Origin: Mucilaginibacter sp. JRF
GTDB lineage: Bacteria > Bacteroidota > Bacteroidia > Sphingobacteriales > Sphingobacteriaceae
Reading direction: 5' to 3'
Assembly: GCF_015223065.1 (NCBI RefSeq)
Contig: NZ_JADFBY010000004.1
Span: 124,001 to 188,000, forward strand
Length of the DNA stretch: 64,000 bases
Position numbers and translations under genes: made by a program. Positions 55,133 to 64,000 of this stretch are shown here, in pieces. Every line of letters begins with the position of its first letter. Position 1 is the first letter of the stretch. The notes beneath the pieces were generated by a model, which worked only from the letters and a program-made list of their open reading frames with translations, did no database searches and had not been told where the DNA came from.

Positions 55133-56152
55133 TTATTTTTTCGTCTTTTGCGATGAGCCGCGCACCACCAGATCGGTATGTAATACTACCGATTGGTTTT
55201 TGGTACCCACACCGTTATTGTTCAGCTTATCAAGCAATATGGTGATGATGTGCTCGGCCATATCCTCAACAGGCTGGGCAACGGTGGTAATTTGCGGGCT
55301 GTGCAACTCAAAGGCATCCGAATCATCGAACGATATAATGGCAATATCATCAGGAATACGTATACCCAGGTTATGCATAATTTTTATGCCGTAGGTAGCA
55401 TCGCGGTTGGTACCAAACAATATGGCATCAATACCCTTACGTGATTTTAGGAAAGCCGTAATTGATTCCGTCAGATCCTCCGAAAATGGCAACTCCTTGA
55501 TGATCTCCTTAAAGTTATGCTCCTTTAAGGCCATTTTATAACCTTTTATACGGTCAACCATCTGGGTTTGATCGTTAGCGAAGGTTATCAACGCTATGTT
55601 TTTATATCCCTGCCCTACCAAATACTGGGTAGCATTATACGCGCTGAACTGGTTGTTAACCACCACGTAATCGGTATCAATGGTAGATAAATAACGGTCA
55701 AACAATACCACGGGCATTGATTCATTGATCAGCGAGGTTATATCTTCCTCCACCCCCTCGGGCGGGGCAATGATGTAACCATCAACATGCCTGTCGCGAA
55801 ACATGCTGATCATGTCTTTGGTCTTCTGCGTATCGTTATAGGTACTGCAATAAATTATTTTGTAGCCGTTTTTGTAGGCCTTATCTTCAATTAAACGGGC
55901 AATGCTGCCAAAAAACGGGTTTGAAATATCCTCAACTATCAGGCCTATGGTGTTTGATTTACCTGTGCGCAGGCTTTTGGCCAGCGAGTTTGGTTTGTAG
56001 CCAACCTCTTTAACATACTTCAGTACCTTTTCAACCATATCGGCACTTATGCGCTTCTCTTTGGCGCGGCCATTAAGTATAAATGATACCGTGGTTTTTG
56101 ATATATTCAGGTTATTGGCAATATCGACAATAGACAGCCTTTTTTTCGACAT
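55133..56152 (-). CDS. LacI-family transcriptional regulator
   Basis: This 339-residue repressor has the LacI helix-turn-helix at the N-terminus (VDIANNLNISKTTVSFILNG, then KPNSLAKSLRTGKSNTIGLI) and a periplasmic-binding-protein-like ligand domain (FDRYLSTIDTDYVVVNN, FDDSDAFELHSPQITTVAQP). Such regulators usually control a sugar-use operon, but no sugar gene is adjacent. Its target is unknown. Confidence 0.92.
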   Translation of the reverse strand: MSKKRLSIVDIANNLNISKTTVSFILNGRAKEKRISADMVEKVLKYVKEVGYKPNSLAKSLRTGKSNTIGLIVEDISNPFFGSIARLIEDKAYKNGYKIIYCSTYNDTQKTKDMISMFRDRHVDGYIIAPPEGVEEDITSLINESMPVVLFDRYLSTIDTDYVVVNNQFSAYNATQYLVGQGYKNIALITFANDQTQMVDRIKGYKMALKEHNFKEIIKELPFSEDLTESITAFLKSRKGIDAILFGTNRDATYGIKIMHNLGIRIPDDIAIISFDDSDAFELHSPQITTVAQPVEDMAEHIITILLDKLNNNGVGTKNQSVVLHTDLVVRGSSQKTKK

Positions 56153-56377
56153 TTAATTGGTGTATTAGATCTTCAATAATTAGTTCAAGGTTTACCGGCT
56201 GCTATATTGCTGGTGATGGATTAAACCATTTTTTTCAAAAATGCGAATAATCACATCATATCGCGGCCTGCGGTTGTATTCCAAATTTATTGTAAAGTAT
56301 ACATTTAAAGCAAACTTTCATAAATAATTTAAAATGTTTTAGCAGCACAGGTTTAAACCTGTAATATATCATCGCTA

Positions 56378-58954
56378 TTAAAAATGCAACCCTAACGAAA
56401 TATAGGGAATAGCCCCCTCGCGCGAGAAACCCATCATAGCCTCAATAAGCACCAGCCTTGCAGGTATAACATACAGACCGCCACCATAGCCTAAGTGTAT
56501 CTTGTTCGAGTTTTCGCCCGGCGACCATACCCTGCCCGCATCCGTAAACCCGATCAACCCCAGCGAACCGGGCAGCAGGTACGAGTTAAAATCAAACAGC
56601 TTAACCCGTGTTTCCAGATCGTTATATAGCATGGTTTCGCCGGTAAAGCGATTGGTGTGGAAACCGCGCAAGGTAGCCAGGCCACCCAGTTTTACCTTTT
56701 GAAAATACTCGGCATCGCCAAATATGCGGCCGCCACCTGTACGGTTAATGATCACCCATACCGAATCGCGATCAGGATTCACCACAAAGCCAAATTCTGA
56801 TTGCAGCTGCAAATACTTGTTATGCCCGCCACTCACCCCGGCGTAGCCCGAAAAGGTGGTGTTCCAAAATATGCCTTGTGTGGGTATCAGGGCTTTGTTG
56901 CGGGTATCCAGCTGTGCATTGGTTATAAAACCGGCGTAGGCCCTGTCGGCAAATACTTTTTGATCCGGGTTTTGCTCATCATATAAACCCAAAAACTTAC
57001 GATCATTATTATCGCGCGACGCGGTGTAGTGTTGCCCGGCCACACCAGCGCTAAAGTGCCAGTTGTTAATATTTTGATAGAGCGATACATCACCGGTTAT
57101 CAAATCGTACCTGTTACGGTAATAGCCTATCTCGCGGCGGCCACGGTTTATAAAAACACTCTCGTTACCCAGGCCAAAGAAGTTGTTCACGTTGTTAGGG
57201 CCACGTGCCTTAAGGTTCACCATCAGGTTGGTGTTACCAAACACCTTTATAAAATCGCCGGTATAGGTAAACACGAATGCCTTGCGGGCCAATGAGTACT
57301 CTGTTAAAAACTCGTGCCGGTAAGCATAAGGTTCCTTACGAAAGCCGTGTTTCTCGTACGAGAAACCACCGATGAGCGACATACCCTTATCAACCCCATA
57401 ATTAGCCAACGTTATAATGGCGAACCTATCGTACTTAAAGCTTTGCCTGTCGTAATTATTAACAGCGCTATCGGCAGACAGGCGCAGCTTAGCCTGCGAG
57501 CGCGACGGCAGCACATTGTTTTCCTGTTTCAGATCGTACACATAAATGTTGCCCTTGTTATGCAGGCTATCGGCAATGGTTACGGTATCAGTACCTGTAC
57601 CGGCTACAATACGCAGCTTTATTTTAGATGGATGCGAGCCGGTAATATTGAACCTATCGCTATTATCAAAACCGTACAGGCGCACCTCCATGGTTACATC
57701 GGGGTAAAAGGTGCGTTTGTAGGTAGAGTGGTCAACACTGCCATTCTTTTTTATTTTGTTGACGGTAACCCGCAGACTGCCATCGGCGTTGTTGGTTACT
57801 GTGAAGCCATCGTGCTTGTCGGTTGCGGGTATCTCAATATATGCTGAGATGAAACGGTAATATTCCAACCCCTGCTCCATCAACTTGTTGCGGCGCGATA
57901 TAAAGTTGGCCACTATCCTATCGCCCGATATTTTGTAGACCGTATCGGGCATACGTTTTACTGCTGAGATGATCAGTTCATCGGTTAAGGTTTTTTGTAC
58001 ATAGGCTATCTCTTTTTTCCAATCGTCCTCGTCCAGTCGGTTCAAAAAGTACCTGTCAAAGTACCGGGCCTGCACATTCCAGCCGTTAATGTCACGTATA
58101 TGATCGCCATAACCCTGAAACTTTGACGACAGCCATTGGTGCGATACTATCCACGGAAACAATCCATCGGTATAATAAAAAACCTGGTCGCGGTCGCGGG
58201 GTACGGGCTGATAGATATCGCCGTTTTTACCTTTGGTACGTTCCCAGCGCCATTGATCCTCGTGGCGGTCCCAGTCGCCCAGCAGCATATCTAACAGGCG
58301 GGCACGCAGCACCAGCTTTTCGTCTACCTTATTGTCGTTATCGTCGCGTATTTTTTGCTGTACCTTATCGGTATTGTATGTTTTATCAGCATCGAGCGGG
58401 GCACGTTCTTCCAGCAAGAAGATCTGATTGGCAAAATCCTTACGATAAGTGCCCAGCCCTTCATCATCGGCCACATAAACCACTTCAGGGTTAGCATGGG
58501 GTATACCTAAAGCCTGTGCCAGCGGCGGCACAGTGAGCGAACTGAACGGATGCGCCGACGATACCTGATCCTGCAAAATATCCTTGGCTACCGTTTTTTT
58601 CAGATTGTCGGGCAGTTTGCGGTCGGGGTATTTTTGCAGGGTACGCAATACCCATTGTTGCCCGGTAGGGTCTTCTAACCTTAACGACCGGGTTTGCATG
58701 CCACCGCCCAGCTGCAATATCTTTAAGCCGCCTTTTTCTGTTGATAAATGGATGATACGCAGCTTTACCGGCGCCGCCCATGCAGCACGGTTATGGCTGC
58801 CTAAAAAAAAGCGGTGCAGTTTGCTTACCTTATTATATTCGGGCGCTACGGCTATGGTGATGCTATCACCGGTCGGGTTTTGCTGCGCGGATGACAGCTT
58901 CGGTATAAAAAACAAAACCGCTATGAATAATAATATGTAGTAAAGTTTATTCAT
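56378..58954 (-). CDS. BamA/TamA-like outer-membrane protein with kinase-like periplasmic domain
   Basis: This 858-residue protein has a signal peptide (residues 1-23), a large N-terminal periplasmic domain (about 30-370) and a C-terminal 16-strand-type surface-antigen barrel (about 560-858; LRGFHTNRFTGETM is the L6-type RGF loop, ending in SLGLHF). The periplasmic domain has WVLRTLQKYP, GDWDRHEDQW (residues 226-235) and PRDRDQ (252-257). These resemble the Lys, DRH and metal-binding sites of atypical secreted kinases (CotH/FAM20 type), which is an inference. It is a paralogue of the gene at the window end. Confidence 0.8.
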   Translation of the reverse strand: MNKLYYILLFIAVLFFIPKLSSAQQNPTGDSITIAVAPEYNKVSKLHRFFLGSHNRAAWAAPVKLRIIHLSTEKGGLKILQLGGGMQTRSLRLEDPTGQQWVLRTLQKYPDRKLPDNLKKTVAKDILQDQVSSAHPFSSLTVPPLAQALGIPHANPEVVYVADDEGLGTYRKDFANQIFLLEERAPLDADKTYNTDKVQQKIRDDNDNKVDEKLVLRARLLDMLLGDWDRHEDQWRWERTKGKNGDIYQPVPRDRDQVFYYTDGLFPWIVSHQWLSSKFQGYGDHIRDINGWNVQARYFDRYFLNRLDEDDWKKEIAYVQKTLTDELIISAVKRMPDTVYKISGDRIVANFISRRNKLMEQGLEYYRFISAYIEIPATDKHDGFTVTNNADGSLRVTVNKIKKNGSVDHSTYKRTFYPDVTMEVRLYGFDNSDRFNITGSHPSKIKLRIVAGTGTDTVTIADSLHNKGNIYVYDLKQENNVLPSRSQAKLRLSADSAVNNYDRQSFKYDRFAIITLANYGVDKGMSLIGGFSYEKHGFRKEPYAYRHEFLTEYSLARKAFVFTYTGDFIKVFGNTNLMVNLKARGPNNVNNFFGLGNESVFINRGRREIGYYRNRYDLITGDVSLYQNINNWHFSAGVAGQHYTASRDNNDRKFLGLYDEQNPDQKVFADRAYAGFITNAQLDTRNKALIPTQGIFWNTTFSGYAGVSGGHNKYLQLQSEFGFVVNPDRDSVWVIINRTGGGRIFGDAEYFQKVKLGGLATLRGFHTNRFTGETMLYNDLETRVKLFDFNSYLLPGSLGLIGFTDAGRVWSPGENSNKIHLGYGGGLYVIPARLVLIEAMMGFSREGAIPYISLGLHF

Positions 58955-58998
58955 AGCGGTTGATGCATTGTTTTTCTCTAATGCAATTCTAATAATTT

Positions 58999-61338
58999 TT
59001 ATTCGATATATTTTACCCCCGCACGTATAGCTTTAAGGCCAGATACCCCTTGCAATTCTTCCAACTCCAACTGCTCAACCTCGCCGGTTAAGTAACCTTG
59101 CTCTTGCAGGTATTGTATGTATTCCAGGTACTCATTGGCTTCCTGCTGATTGAAGTACACCAGCGCTACCTTGCCCGGTTGGGTAAGGCGTTCGGTAGTG
59201 CCCTTTATCAGCACTTTGTCAATACGTTTTTTAACTACCTCGTAGCGTATGTTATAGGCCCCTTCCACATCAAAACGGCGTTCATCATTCCTGAAACTGA
59301 TGTTTATAGGATTAGAGTGAATAAATATCATGTGCGTGGTATGCAGCGGCTTCACCATATCCTTCGCCAAACCGGCGGTAAGGCGGGCTATCTCAACCAT
59401 TGAGCGTATTTGCCACAAGCGCAGGTTTTTAAGATACACATTATTAAAAGGCATCTCCGGCGCTATGGATTGGCCGATATAAATATCGTACTCCACCCCA
59501 TCCGTACGGAACTTGCTGAAATAGCACGGGTAAGATTTTTGCAGCATGGCCTGCGCTTTTTCCAAATAATGGCTTACCGAGGTATTGATCAGTTGCATGG
59601 ATGCTTCCAGCTCCCGGCGCTTTTGGTAGGCTATGCCGCTCTCCTCACGTACCGAATTAAAGTACTCGTTAATAATATTTGCCGTAGCCGGATGCCCGGT
59701 GCGTATATGCTTCAACAGCGGGTCAACCTCAGTATCCAGAAACGCGCGCAGCATTACCTCATCGTTAGCGTTGGTGTATTCGCTTATGCGTATCTTCCAC
59801 TCCTGCACGTTATACAGTAGTTTGTCGATCAGACTCATATCAACATGCTCCTTAACTGTTTTAAGTGTATCGCCCAAAACATTAAGCAGCTGCTTTAAAT
59901 CCTCCTGCAAGGCTACATTACGTTCAATGGTTGAGTTACGTATATCAATAGCGCCAAACAGCGGGTACATATCCTCAAACACTACGGTGTCAATGGTAGG
60001 TATACGGTCGCTGGTTTTGAGGCCGCGCAGGTAGGTTAAGGCTACCTCATTAAATTTCCATTGTACGGATGGTTGCAGGGCGGTAAATTTATCCTTCAAA
60101 ATAACATCAATAGCCGAGTTGAACCTGTCGATACTATACTGAAACAACTGTGCCAGCAACGGTATGGCCCGCTGTAGTTTTGATAGCAGCACTTCGTCAA
60201 TTATCAATTCCTTTTTGGAGTGCAGCTCCATAGCCCCGGCCAGTTTTTTATTGTAATATATGGGGATGAGGGTATACGCCGTTACCCCTGCTTTTTTAAT
60301 GATGCGCAGCACCACATTATCTACCGCCTTTTCATCCGTTATTTTGGTGTAGATGATAGGGCGCGGATTTTTGCGGTATTCTTCGACCAGGGCATACAGC
60401 ACCTCATCGGCAATACCGGCCTCGGCGGCGGCATTTATCAATACGCTGTCCTGGCATTCATCGGTATCAAAAACCAACTTATCATTCAGGGTGAGAAATG
60501 GCATAACGCCAAACTCAATATCAGCATTACCGGCCAGTGTTTTAAGCGACTGTATTACCTGCGGATAGGCCTCCCGCTCATCAGTATGCTCAACCAGTAT
60601 TGAACGCAGGTTATCAATAGCCTTCGTCATAGTGATATCGGTAAGCGTGAGTATGGTAAAGCCCTCCAACTTGAACAGATGCAGGGGCAGCAGTTCAACC
60701 AATATCTCCAGCTCCTTACCCTCGTGCATTTGCTCGCCAATGGCTTCAAAATCAAGCGTGGGCAGTTCGCCATCTACATGTATATCAATAAAACTGGTAT
60801 CGGCATGTATGCTGTAATATTTGCTGATATGCGTTACCGGGTCGGTATAGTTCAGTATCTTTTCATCCTTAAATATGGATGTAAAGTTGTAAAAGCGCTT
60901 CAGTATCAGCTGATAGATGAATTGCAGCTGCTTTTTCTGGATATGATCTTCCTCCTCATAGCCCTCAACATGCGCCACGTGCGATTTATTGGTGTAAAAA
61001 TCAAAGAACGCATCGGTGCTAAAAAATATCTTATCGGGCACGGGGGTGCTCATCGCCCAAAAAAATTCTTTTTCGCTGGCAACAAGCGGGGTAAGTATGG
61101 TGTATATCAACACCAGTGTTTCCTGATGCTGATCAATATCGGCCACCCTTATAATATAATCGCTGGCCTCCAGCTCGCTCAGTTTTTCGAGCAGGAATTT
61201 ATAGAACTGAGCCTTTATAGGATGCTCGGTTTTAAGGCGCTCCTTTAAATGGTTTACCAGTGGTTTAAAGGATAGCCTTGTTTCAACCTGGCAAACTACG
61301 CATCGGTCCTGGTTTATTTCAAGTATTTCGGTGTGCAT
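58999..61338 (-). CDS. Large cytosolic protein with GAF-like domain
   Basis: This 779-residue protein has no signal or membrane helix. A segment near residues 270-400 (VIQSLKTLAGNADIEFGVMP, then TAYTLIPIYYNKKLAGAMEL) reads as a GAF-type sensor domain. The C-terminal 350 residues are helical and end in a basic and then acidic region. No kinase, cyclase or HTH domain is recognised. It lies between two BamA-like genes on the same strand with short gaps (44 and 14 nt), so it probably belongs to the same transcript. Confidence 0.65.
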   Translation of the reverse strand: MHTEILEINQDRCVVCQVETRLSFKPLVNHLKERLKTEHPIKAQFYKFLLEKLSELEASDYIIRVADIDQHQETLVLIYTILTPLVASEKEFFWAMSTPVPDKIFFSTDAFFDFYTNKSHVAHVEGYEEEDHIQKKQLQFIYQLILKRFYNFTSIFKDEKILNYTDPVTHISKYYSIHADTSFIDIHVDGELPTLDFEAIGEQMHEGKELEILVELLPLHLFKLEGFTILTLTDITMTKAIDNLRSILVEHTDEREAYPQVIQSLKTLAGNADIEFGVMPFLTLNDKLVFDTDECQDSVLINAAAEAGIADEVLYALVEEYRKNPRPIIYTKITDEKAVDNVVLRIIKKAGVTAYTLIPIYYNKKLAGAMELHSKKELIIDEVLLSKLQRAIPLLAQLFQYSIDRFNSAIDVILKDKFTALQPSVQWKFNEVALTYLRGLKTSDRIPTIDTVVFEDMYPLFGAIDIRNSTIERNVALQEDLKQLLNVLGDTLKTVKEHVDMSLIDKLLYNVQEWKIRISEYTNANDEVMLRAFLDTEVDPLLKHIRTGHPATANIINEYFNSVREESGIAYQKRRELEASMQLINTSVSHYLEKAQAMLQKSYPCYFSKFRTDGVEYDIYIGQSIAPEMPFNNVYLKNLRLWQIRSMVEIARLTAGLAKDMVKPLHTTHMIFIHSNPINISFRNDERRFDVEGAYNIRYEVVKKRIDKVLIKGTTERLTQPGKVALVYFNQQEANEYLEYIQYLQEQGYLTGEVEQLELEELQGVSGLKAIRAGVKYIE

Positions 61339-61352
61339 TGTGGTGTGTTTGT

Positions 61353-64000
61353 TTAATATCTAAATTTCATAGATATGTAGGGGTACCAGCCCTCGTTTGA
61401 ATGGCCGGCAACCAATTGTACTACTGCCATACGTGCCGGTGCAAAATAAATGCCACCGCCATTGCCTATGTGCCATTTATCGCTTTGTTCGCCTTTTTCC
61501 CAAACCCGGCCTACGTCAAAAAATCCGGTTATGCCAAACTGTCCGGGTAATATGTAGCTGGCAAAATCGCCCAGTTTAATACGCAGTTCCAGGTTATTGT
61601 AGGCACTGTGCTGGCCCGCGAACCTGTATTGCCTAAAGCCTTGCAGGTTTTGTATGCCGCCCAAAAACAGCGATTGATAGAATGCCGTTTTACCAATGGT
61701 AACGCCGCCGCCTATCCTATCGGCAAGCACTATGGAACCACTCGCGTTCAGGCTTTTATAAAAGGCCACTTCGGGCAGTATTTGTATGTACGATTTGGAG
61801 TAATTGTTTAACCCTGCATATCCCTCTACTTTTATGTTAACTACGTTGCCCCATGTTGGCAATATCGGGTTGTTACGCTTATCGCTGATAAAGTTGAACA
61901 CAACGCCCGCGTGTACTTTATCCTTATCAATAGTAGCACTATCGTACGAGCCAATGAGCGAGGCATTGTTGATAAACCTGCCCTCGTTATCATCCCTATC
62001 CAAATGATAGTACTGGAACGATGGGCCAATGCTTACCGATGTACCCGGCGAAGTTCGCCAACGCAGTGCCGGATCTATCTCGACCGTATTGTACCTTGTA
62101 CGATAGTATCGTTTCCAATTACCAACACGGTCAAAATCAGTATTGTTACCTCTGCCAAAAAAGTTGGCCGTATTATCAGGGGCTTGTATTAACGCCTGCA
62201 AAGTTATATCGGCTTTTCCAATTGCTTCCATCCACTCGGCATTATATTTAATGCGGAAGGCTTTTGTTGCAAACGCGTGACTGACCATCAGCTGATGCGC
62301 ATCATTATAAGGTGCCTTGCGGAAACCTTCCTGGTGTATATACTTGAAGCCCAGCCCGAATATTAAACCATCATCGGCATTCAGCGCGCCGGTTGCCAGC
62401 GGTATAAAACGGTTATACAACTCTACCGGTACAAAGGCCGTGTTAGCGCTATCGGCACGTAAATGTTTTTTAAAGCGGCTACTATCGCCCTTAAAAGTGA
62501 TCTTTTTATCGCCCTTGTTATACAGTGGGATGCTTTTGGTGGTATTAGCTATCTCGTAAACCTTATCGCCCTTTTTACCTATAACACGAAGTTTTATGGG
62601 CGATGTTTTGTTATCAACCACAACATGGTCATCGCCATCCTCAACATACAGCCTTATCTCCTTGGTAATATCACGACTAAAGGTGTTGCTCATCAGCACA
62701 TCCTCAGTTTTGCCGCTCTTGCTTATTTTTTTGATGACCACCTTTAACGAGCGAGCCGTATCGCCGGTTATTTCAACCAGTTCGTTTTTATCGGTGGTGC
62801 GTATATCCACTATCTTGTTGGCGAATTTGTAGTATTTGGCCATTGCGGCGGGGATGTTATTGCGGCGCTCTTTCAGCTTAGCTAATAATTCATCATGGCG
62901 AATGGCGTAAATTTCGGCAGGCAGTTTTTTCAGACCGGCTTCCAGTACCTCATCGCTCTCGGCAGATACAAACTCGGTAGCCATGTTCATCCATTCCTGG
63001 TAACTGAAATTGGCCTGCGGATACATATTAAAGAAACGCGATTTAAACAACGACCATTTGGCGCTCGGTATATCACCATCAAAACCCTGTAAGGTAGGCA
63101 CCACCCAGGGCAGCCCTGCAATACCCGGAAACAAGCCCTCGTTCACATACAAAGCCTGGTCACGGTCGCGCGGAACGGCGGTGTAGATGGTATTGTCGCC
63201 CTGCTTTTTCTCGGCCCAGCGCCATTGATCTTCGTGGCGGTCCCAATCGCCAACCAGCAGATCGAGCATGCGGGCACGCACAAATTCGCGGGCATCAAAC
63301 TTATTATCGTTATCCTTATTTAGCGCCTTAATGGTTTTCAGGGTGTTTTTTGAATCGCCAATGGGTTCGCGCTCCTCCAGCAAGCATACCATGTTGTTGA
63401 ATATGGCACCATACTTACCCAAATTTTCATCGGGCGACACCACACCGATAATCGGGTTAGCATGTGGCACCTTAGCGGCCTCGGCCATGGGCGGTATCAT
63501 TAACGCCGAGTACGGATGCTGTGCGCTCATGGCATCGTTCACCCAATCCTTGGCAAAGGTTTCCTGCAACTCGCCGGGCAATACCTTTTCGGGGCTTTTT
63601 TCAACGCTGCGCAGCACCCACTCCTTGCCGGTCTTATCAACCAGGCGTAATGATTTTGACTGGTAGCCGCCACCCAACTGCGTAGGCTTTAACCCGCCAT
63701 GTATTTGCGACAAACGGATAACCGGCAGCTTGGTTGGCTGCGCCCATTCCTTACGGTAATTTTCGCCGAAAAAGAAACGGTGCAAGCTGCCGCCCTTATT
63801 ATACTCGGGCCTTACGGCAACCGTGGTGCTATCAGTTGTAATGGGTTTGGGTATCGAATCGCGGTAATTTACAGGCACAAAGGGTTGCGTGTAGGTAAAG
63901 GCCTGCTTTACCGTGCCCTCATTAAAAATGTAGTAGGTAAATACAATGCTTTTATCCTGCATCATATCGGCGGTAACATAGCCCTGTGTGGCATCAGCAA
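61353..64000 (-). CDS. BamA/TamA-like outer-membrane protein with kinase-like domain, 5' end outside window
   Basis: The readable protein (870 residues from an internal Met) parallels the gene at 56378. It has WVLRSVEKSP, GDWDRHEDQW (residues 239-248), PRDRDQ, and a C-terminal barrel with LQGFRQYRFAGQHSAYNN ending in YISMKFRY. The frame continues upstream of the first Met to the window end (GYVTADMMQDKSIVFTYYIF), which resembles the end of a metallophosphoesterase domain seen in longer members. The true start is therefore outside the window. Confidence 0.78.
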   Translation of the reverse strand, partial: ADATQGYVTADMMQDKSIVFTYYIFNEGTVKQAFTYTQPFVPVNYRDSIPKPITTDSTTVAVRPEYNKGGSLHRFFFGENYRKEWAQPTKLPVIRLSQIHGGLKPTQLGGGYQSKSLRLVDKTGKEWVLRSVEKSPEKVLPGELQETFAKDWVNDAMSAQHPYSALMIPPMAEAAKVPHANPIIGVVSPDENLGKYGAIFNNMVCLLEEREPIGDSKNTLKTIKALNKDNDNKFDAREFVRARMLDLLVGDWDRHEDQWRWAEKKQGDNTIYTAVPRDRDQALYVNEGLFPGIAGLPWVVPTLQGFDGDIPSAKWSLFKSRFFNMYPQANFSYQEWMNMATEFVSAESDEVLEAGLKKLPAEIYAIRHDELLAKLKERRNNIPAAMAKYYKFANKIVDIRTTDKNELVEITGDTARSLKVVIKKISKSGKTEDVLMSNTFSRDITKEIRLYVEDGDDHVVVDNKTSPIKLRVIGKKGDKVYEIANTTKSIPLYNKGDKKITFKGDSSRFKKHLRADSANTAFVPVELYNRFIPLATGALNADDGLIFGLGFKYIHQEGFRKAPYNDAHQLMVSHAFATKAFRIKYNAEWMEAIGKADITLQALIQAPDNTANFFGRGNNTDFDRVGNWKRYYRTRYNTVEIDPALRWRTSPGTSVSIGPSFQYYHLDRDDNEGRFINNASLIGSYDSATIDKDKVHAGVVFNFISDKRNNPILPTWGNVVNIKVEGYAGLNNYSKSYIQILPEVAFYKSLNASGSIVLADRIGGGVTIGKTAFYQSLFLGGIQNLQGFRQYRFAGQHSAYNNLELRIKLGDFASYILPGQFGITGFFDVGRVWEKGEQSDKWHIGNGGGIYFAPARMAVVQLVAGHSNEGWYPYISMKFRY

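Noticed and set aside
55129..55133. Terminator between the MscS and LacI genes
   Set aside because: The convergent stops are 3 nt apart and no hairpin with a T-run is visible near the junction.
57314..57847. 177-codon plus-strand frame inside the BamA-like gene
   Set aside because: It is antisense to a conserved coding region with clear barrel and periplasmic motifs and has no promoter.

Overview
The window looks like chromosomal DNA of a Bacteroidota bacterium, most likely a Sphingobacteriaceae member (Pedobacter/Mucilaginibacter type). This is an inference from several signs. There is a type IX secretion C-terminal domain remnant, and several promoters fit the Bacteroidota TAnnTTTG -7 pattern with little Shine-Dalgarno sequence. 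E1 alpha/beta dehydrogenase is fused, and a DUF1573 protein, an SLBB export protein and BamA-like barrels fused to a large periplasmic domain are present.

Region 1 (1-15.4 kb) is an AT-rich exopolysaccharide or O-antigen locus. It holds an SLBB export protein (its 5' end lies outside the window), a Wzz-like chain-length protein, a MurJ-like flippase, a Wzy-like polymerase, four or five glycosyltransferases, a hexapeptide acyltransferase, a dTDP-rhamnose-4-epimerase-like SDR and a convergent acyltransferase-3. Tight spacing and overlaps suggest one long transcript.

Region 2 (15.4-25.6 kb) is an accessory, decaying island. It ends at a tyrosine integrase beside a tRNA-Met(CAT). It carries broken genes: a T9SS cargo C-terminus, a recombinase tail, a VOC fragment, a HigA-like antitoxin with a frameshift and an ORF6N gene with an in-frame stop. 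It also carries an apparently intact HigBA pair, a TetR-like regulator and an unrecognised five-gene module (16.9-20.4 kb): beta-barrel-like protein, lipoprotein, 72-residue Cys-rich peptide, small membrane protein and a soluble protein.

Region 3 (25.7-38.3 kb) is core metabolism: HAD hydrolases, histidine kinase, proline dehydrogenase, aroB and an aromatic amino acid run (pheA, DAHP synthase/chorismate mutase, aroA, aroC). Upstream of pheA is a complete-looking transcription attenuator: promoter, a leader peptide with four Phe and four Tyr codons, an antiterminator and a terminator. aroA contains an in-frame tandem-repeat insertion of the same sequence family as the spacer between pheA and the DAHP synthase gene.

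Region 4 (38.3-64 kb) holds envelope and housekeeping genes: two L,D-transpeptidases, nitroreductase, tandem paralogues (EF-hand-like secreted proteins; small OM barrels, one frameshifted), fused E1 dehydrogenase, DUF1573, guaB, a paired M16 peptidase set, an MscS channel, a LacI regulator and a minus-strand cluster of two BamA-like proteins with a kinase-like DRH motif flanking a GAF-like protein. The last gene runs off the window end.
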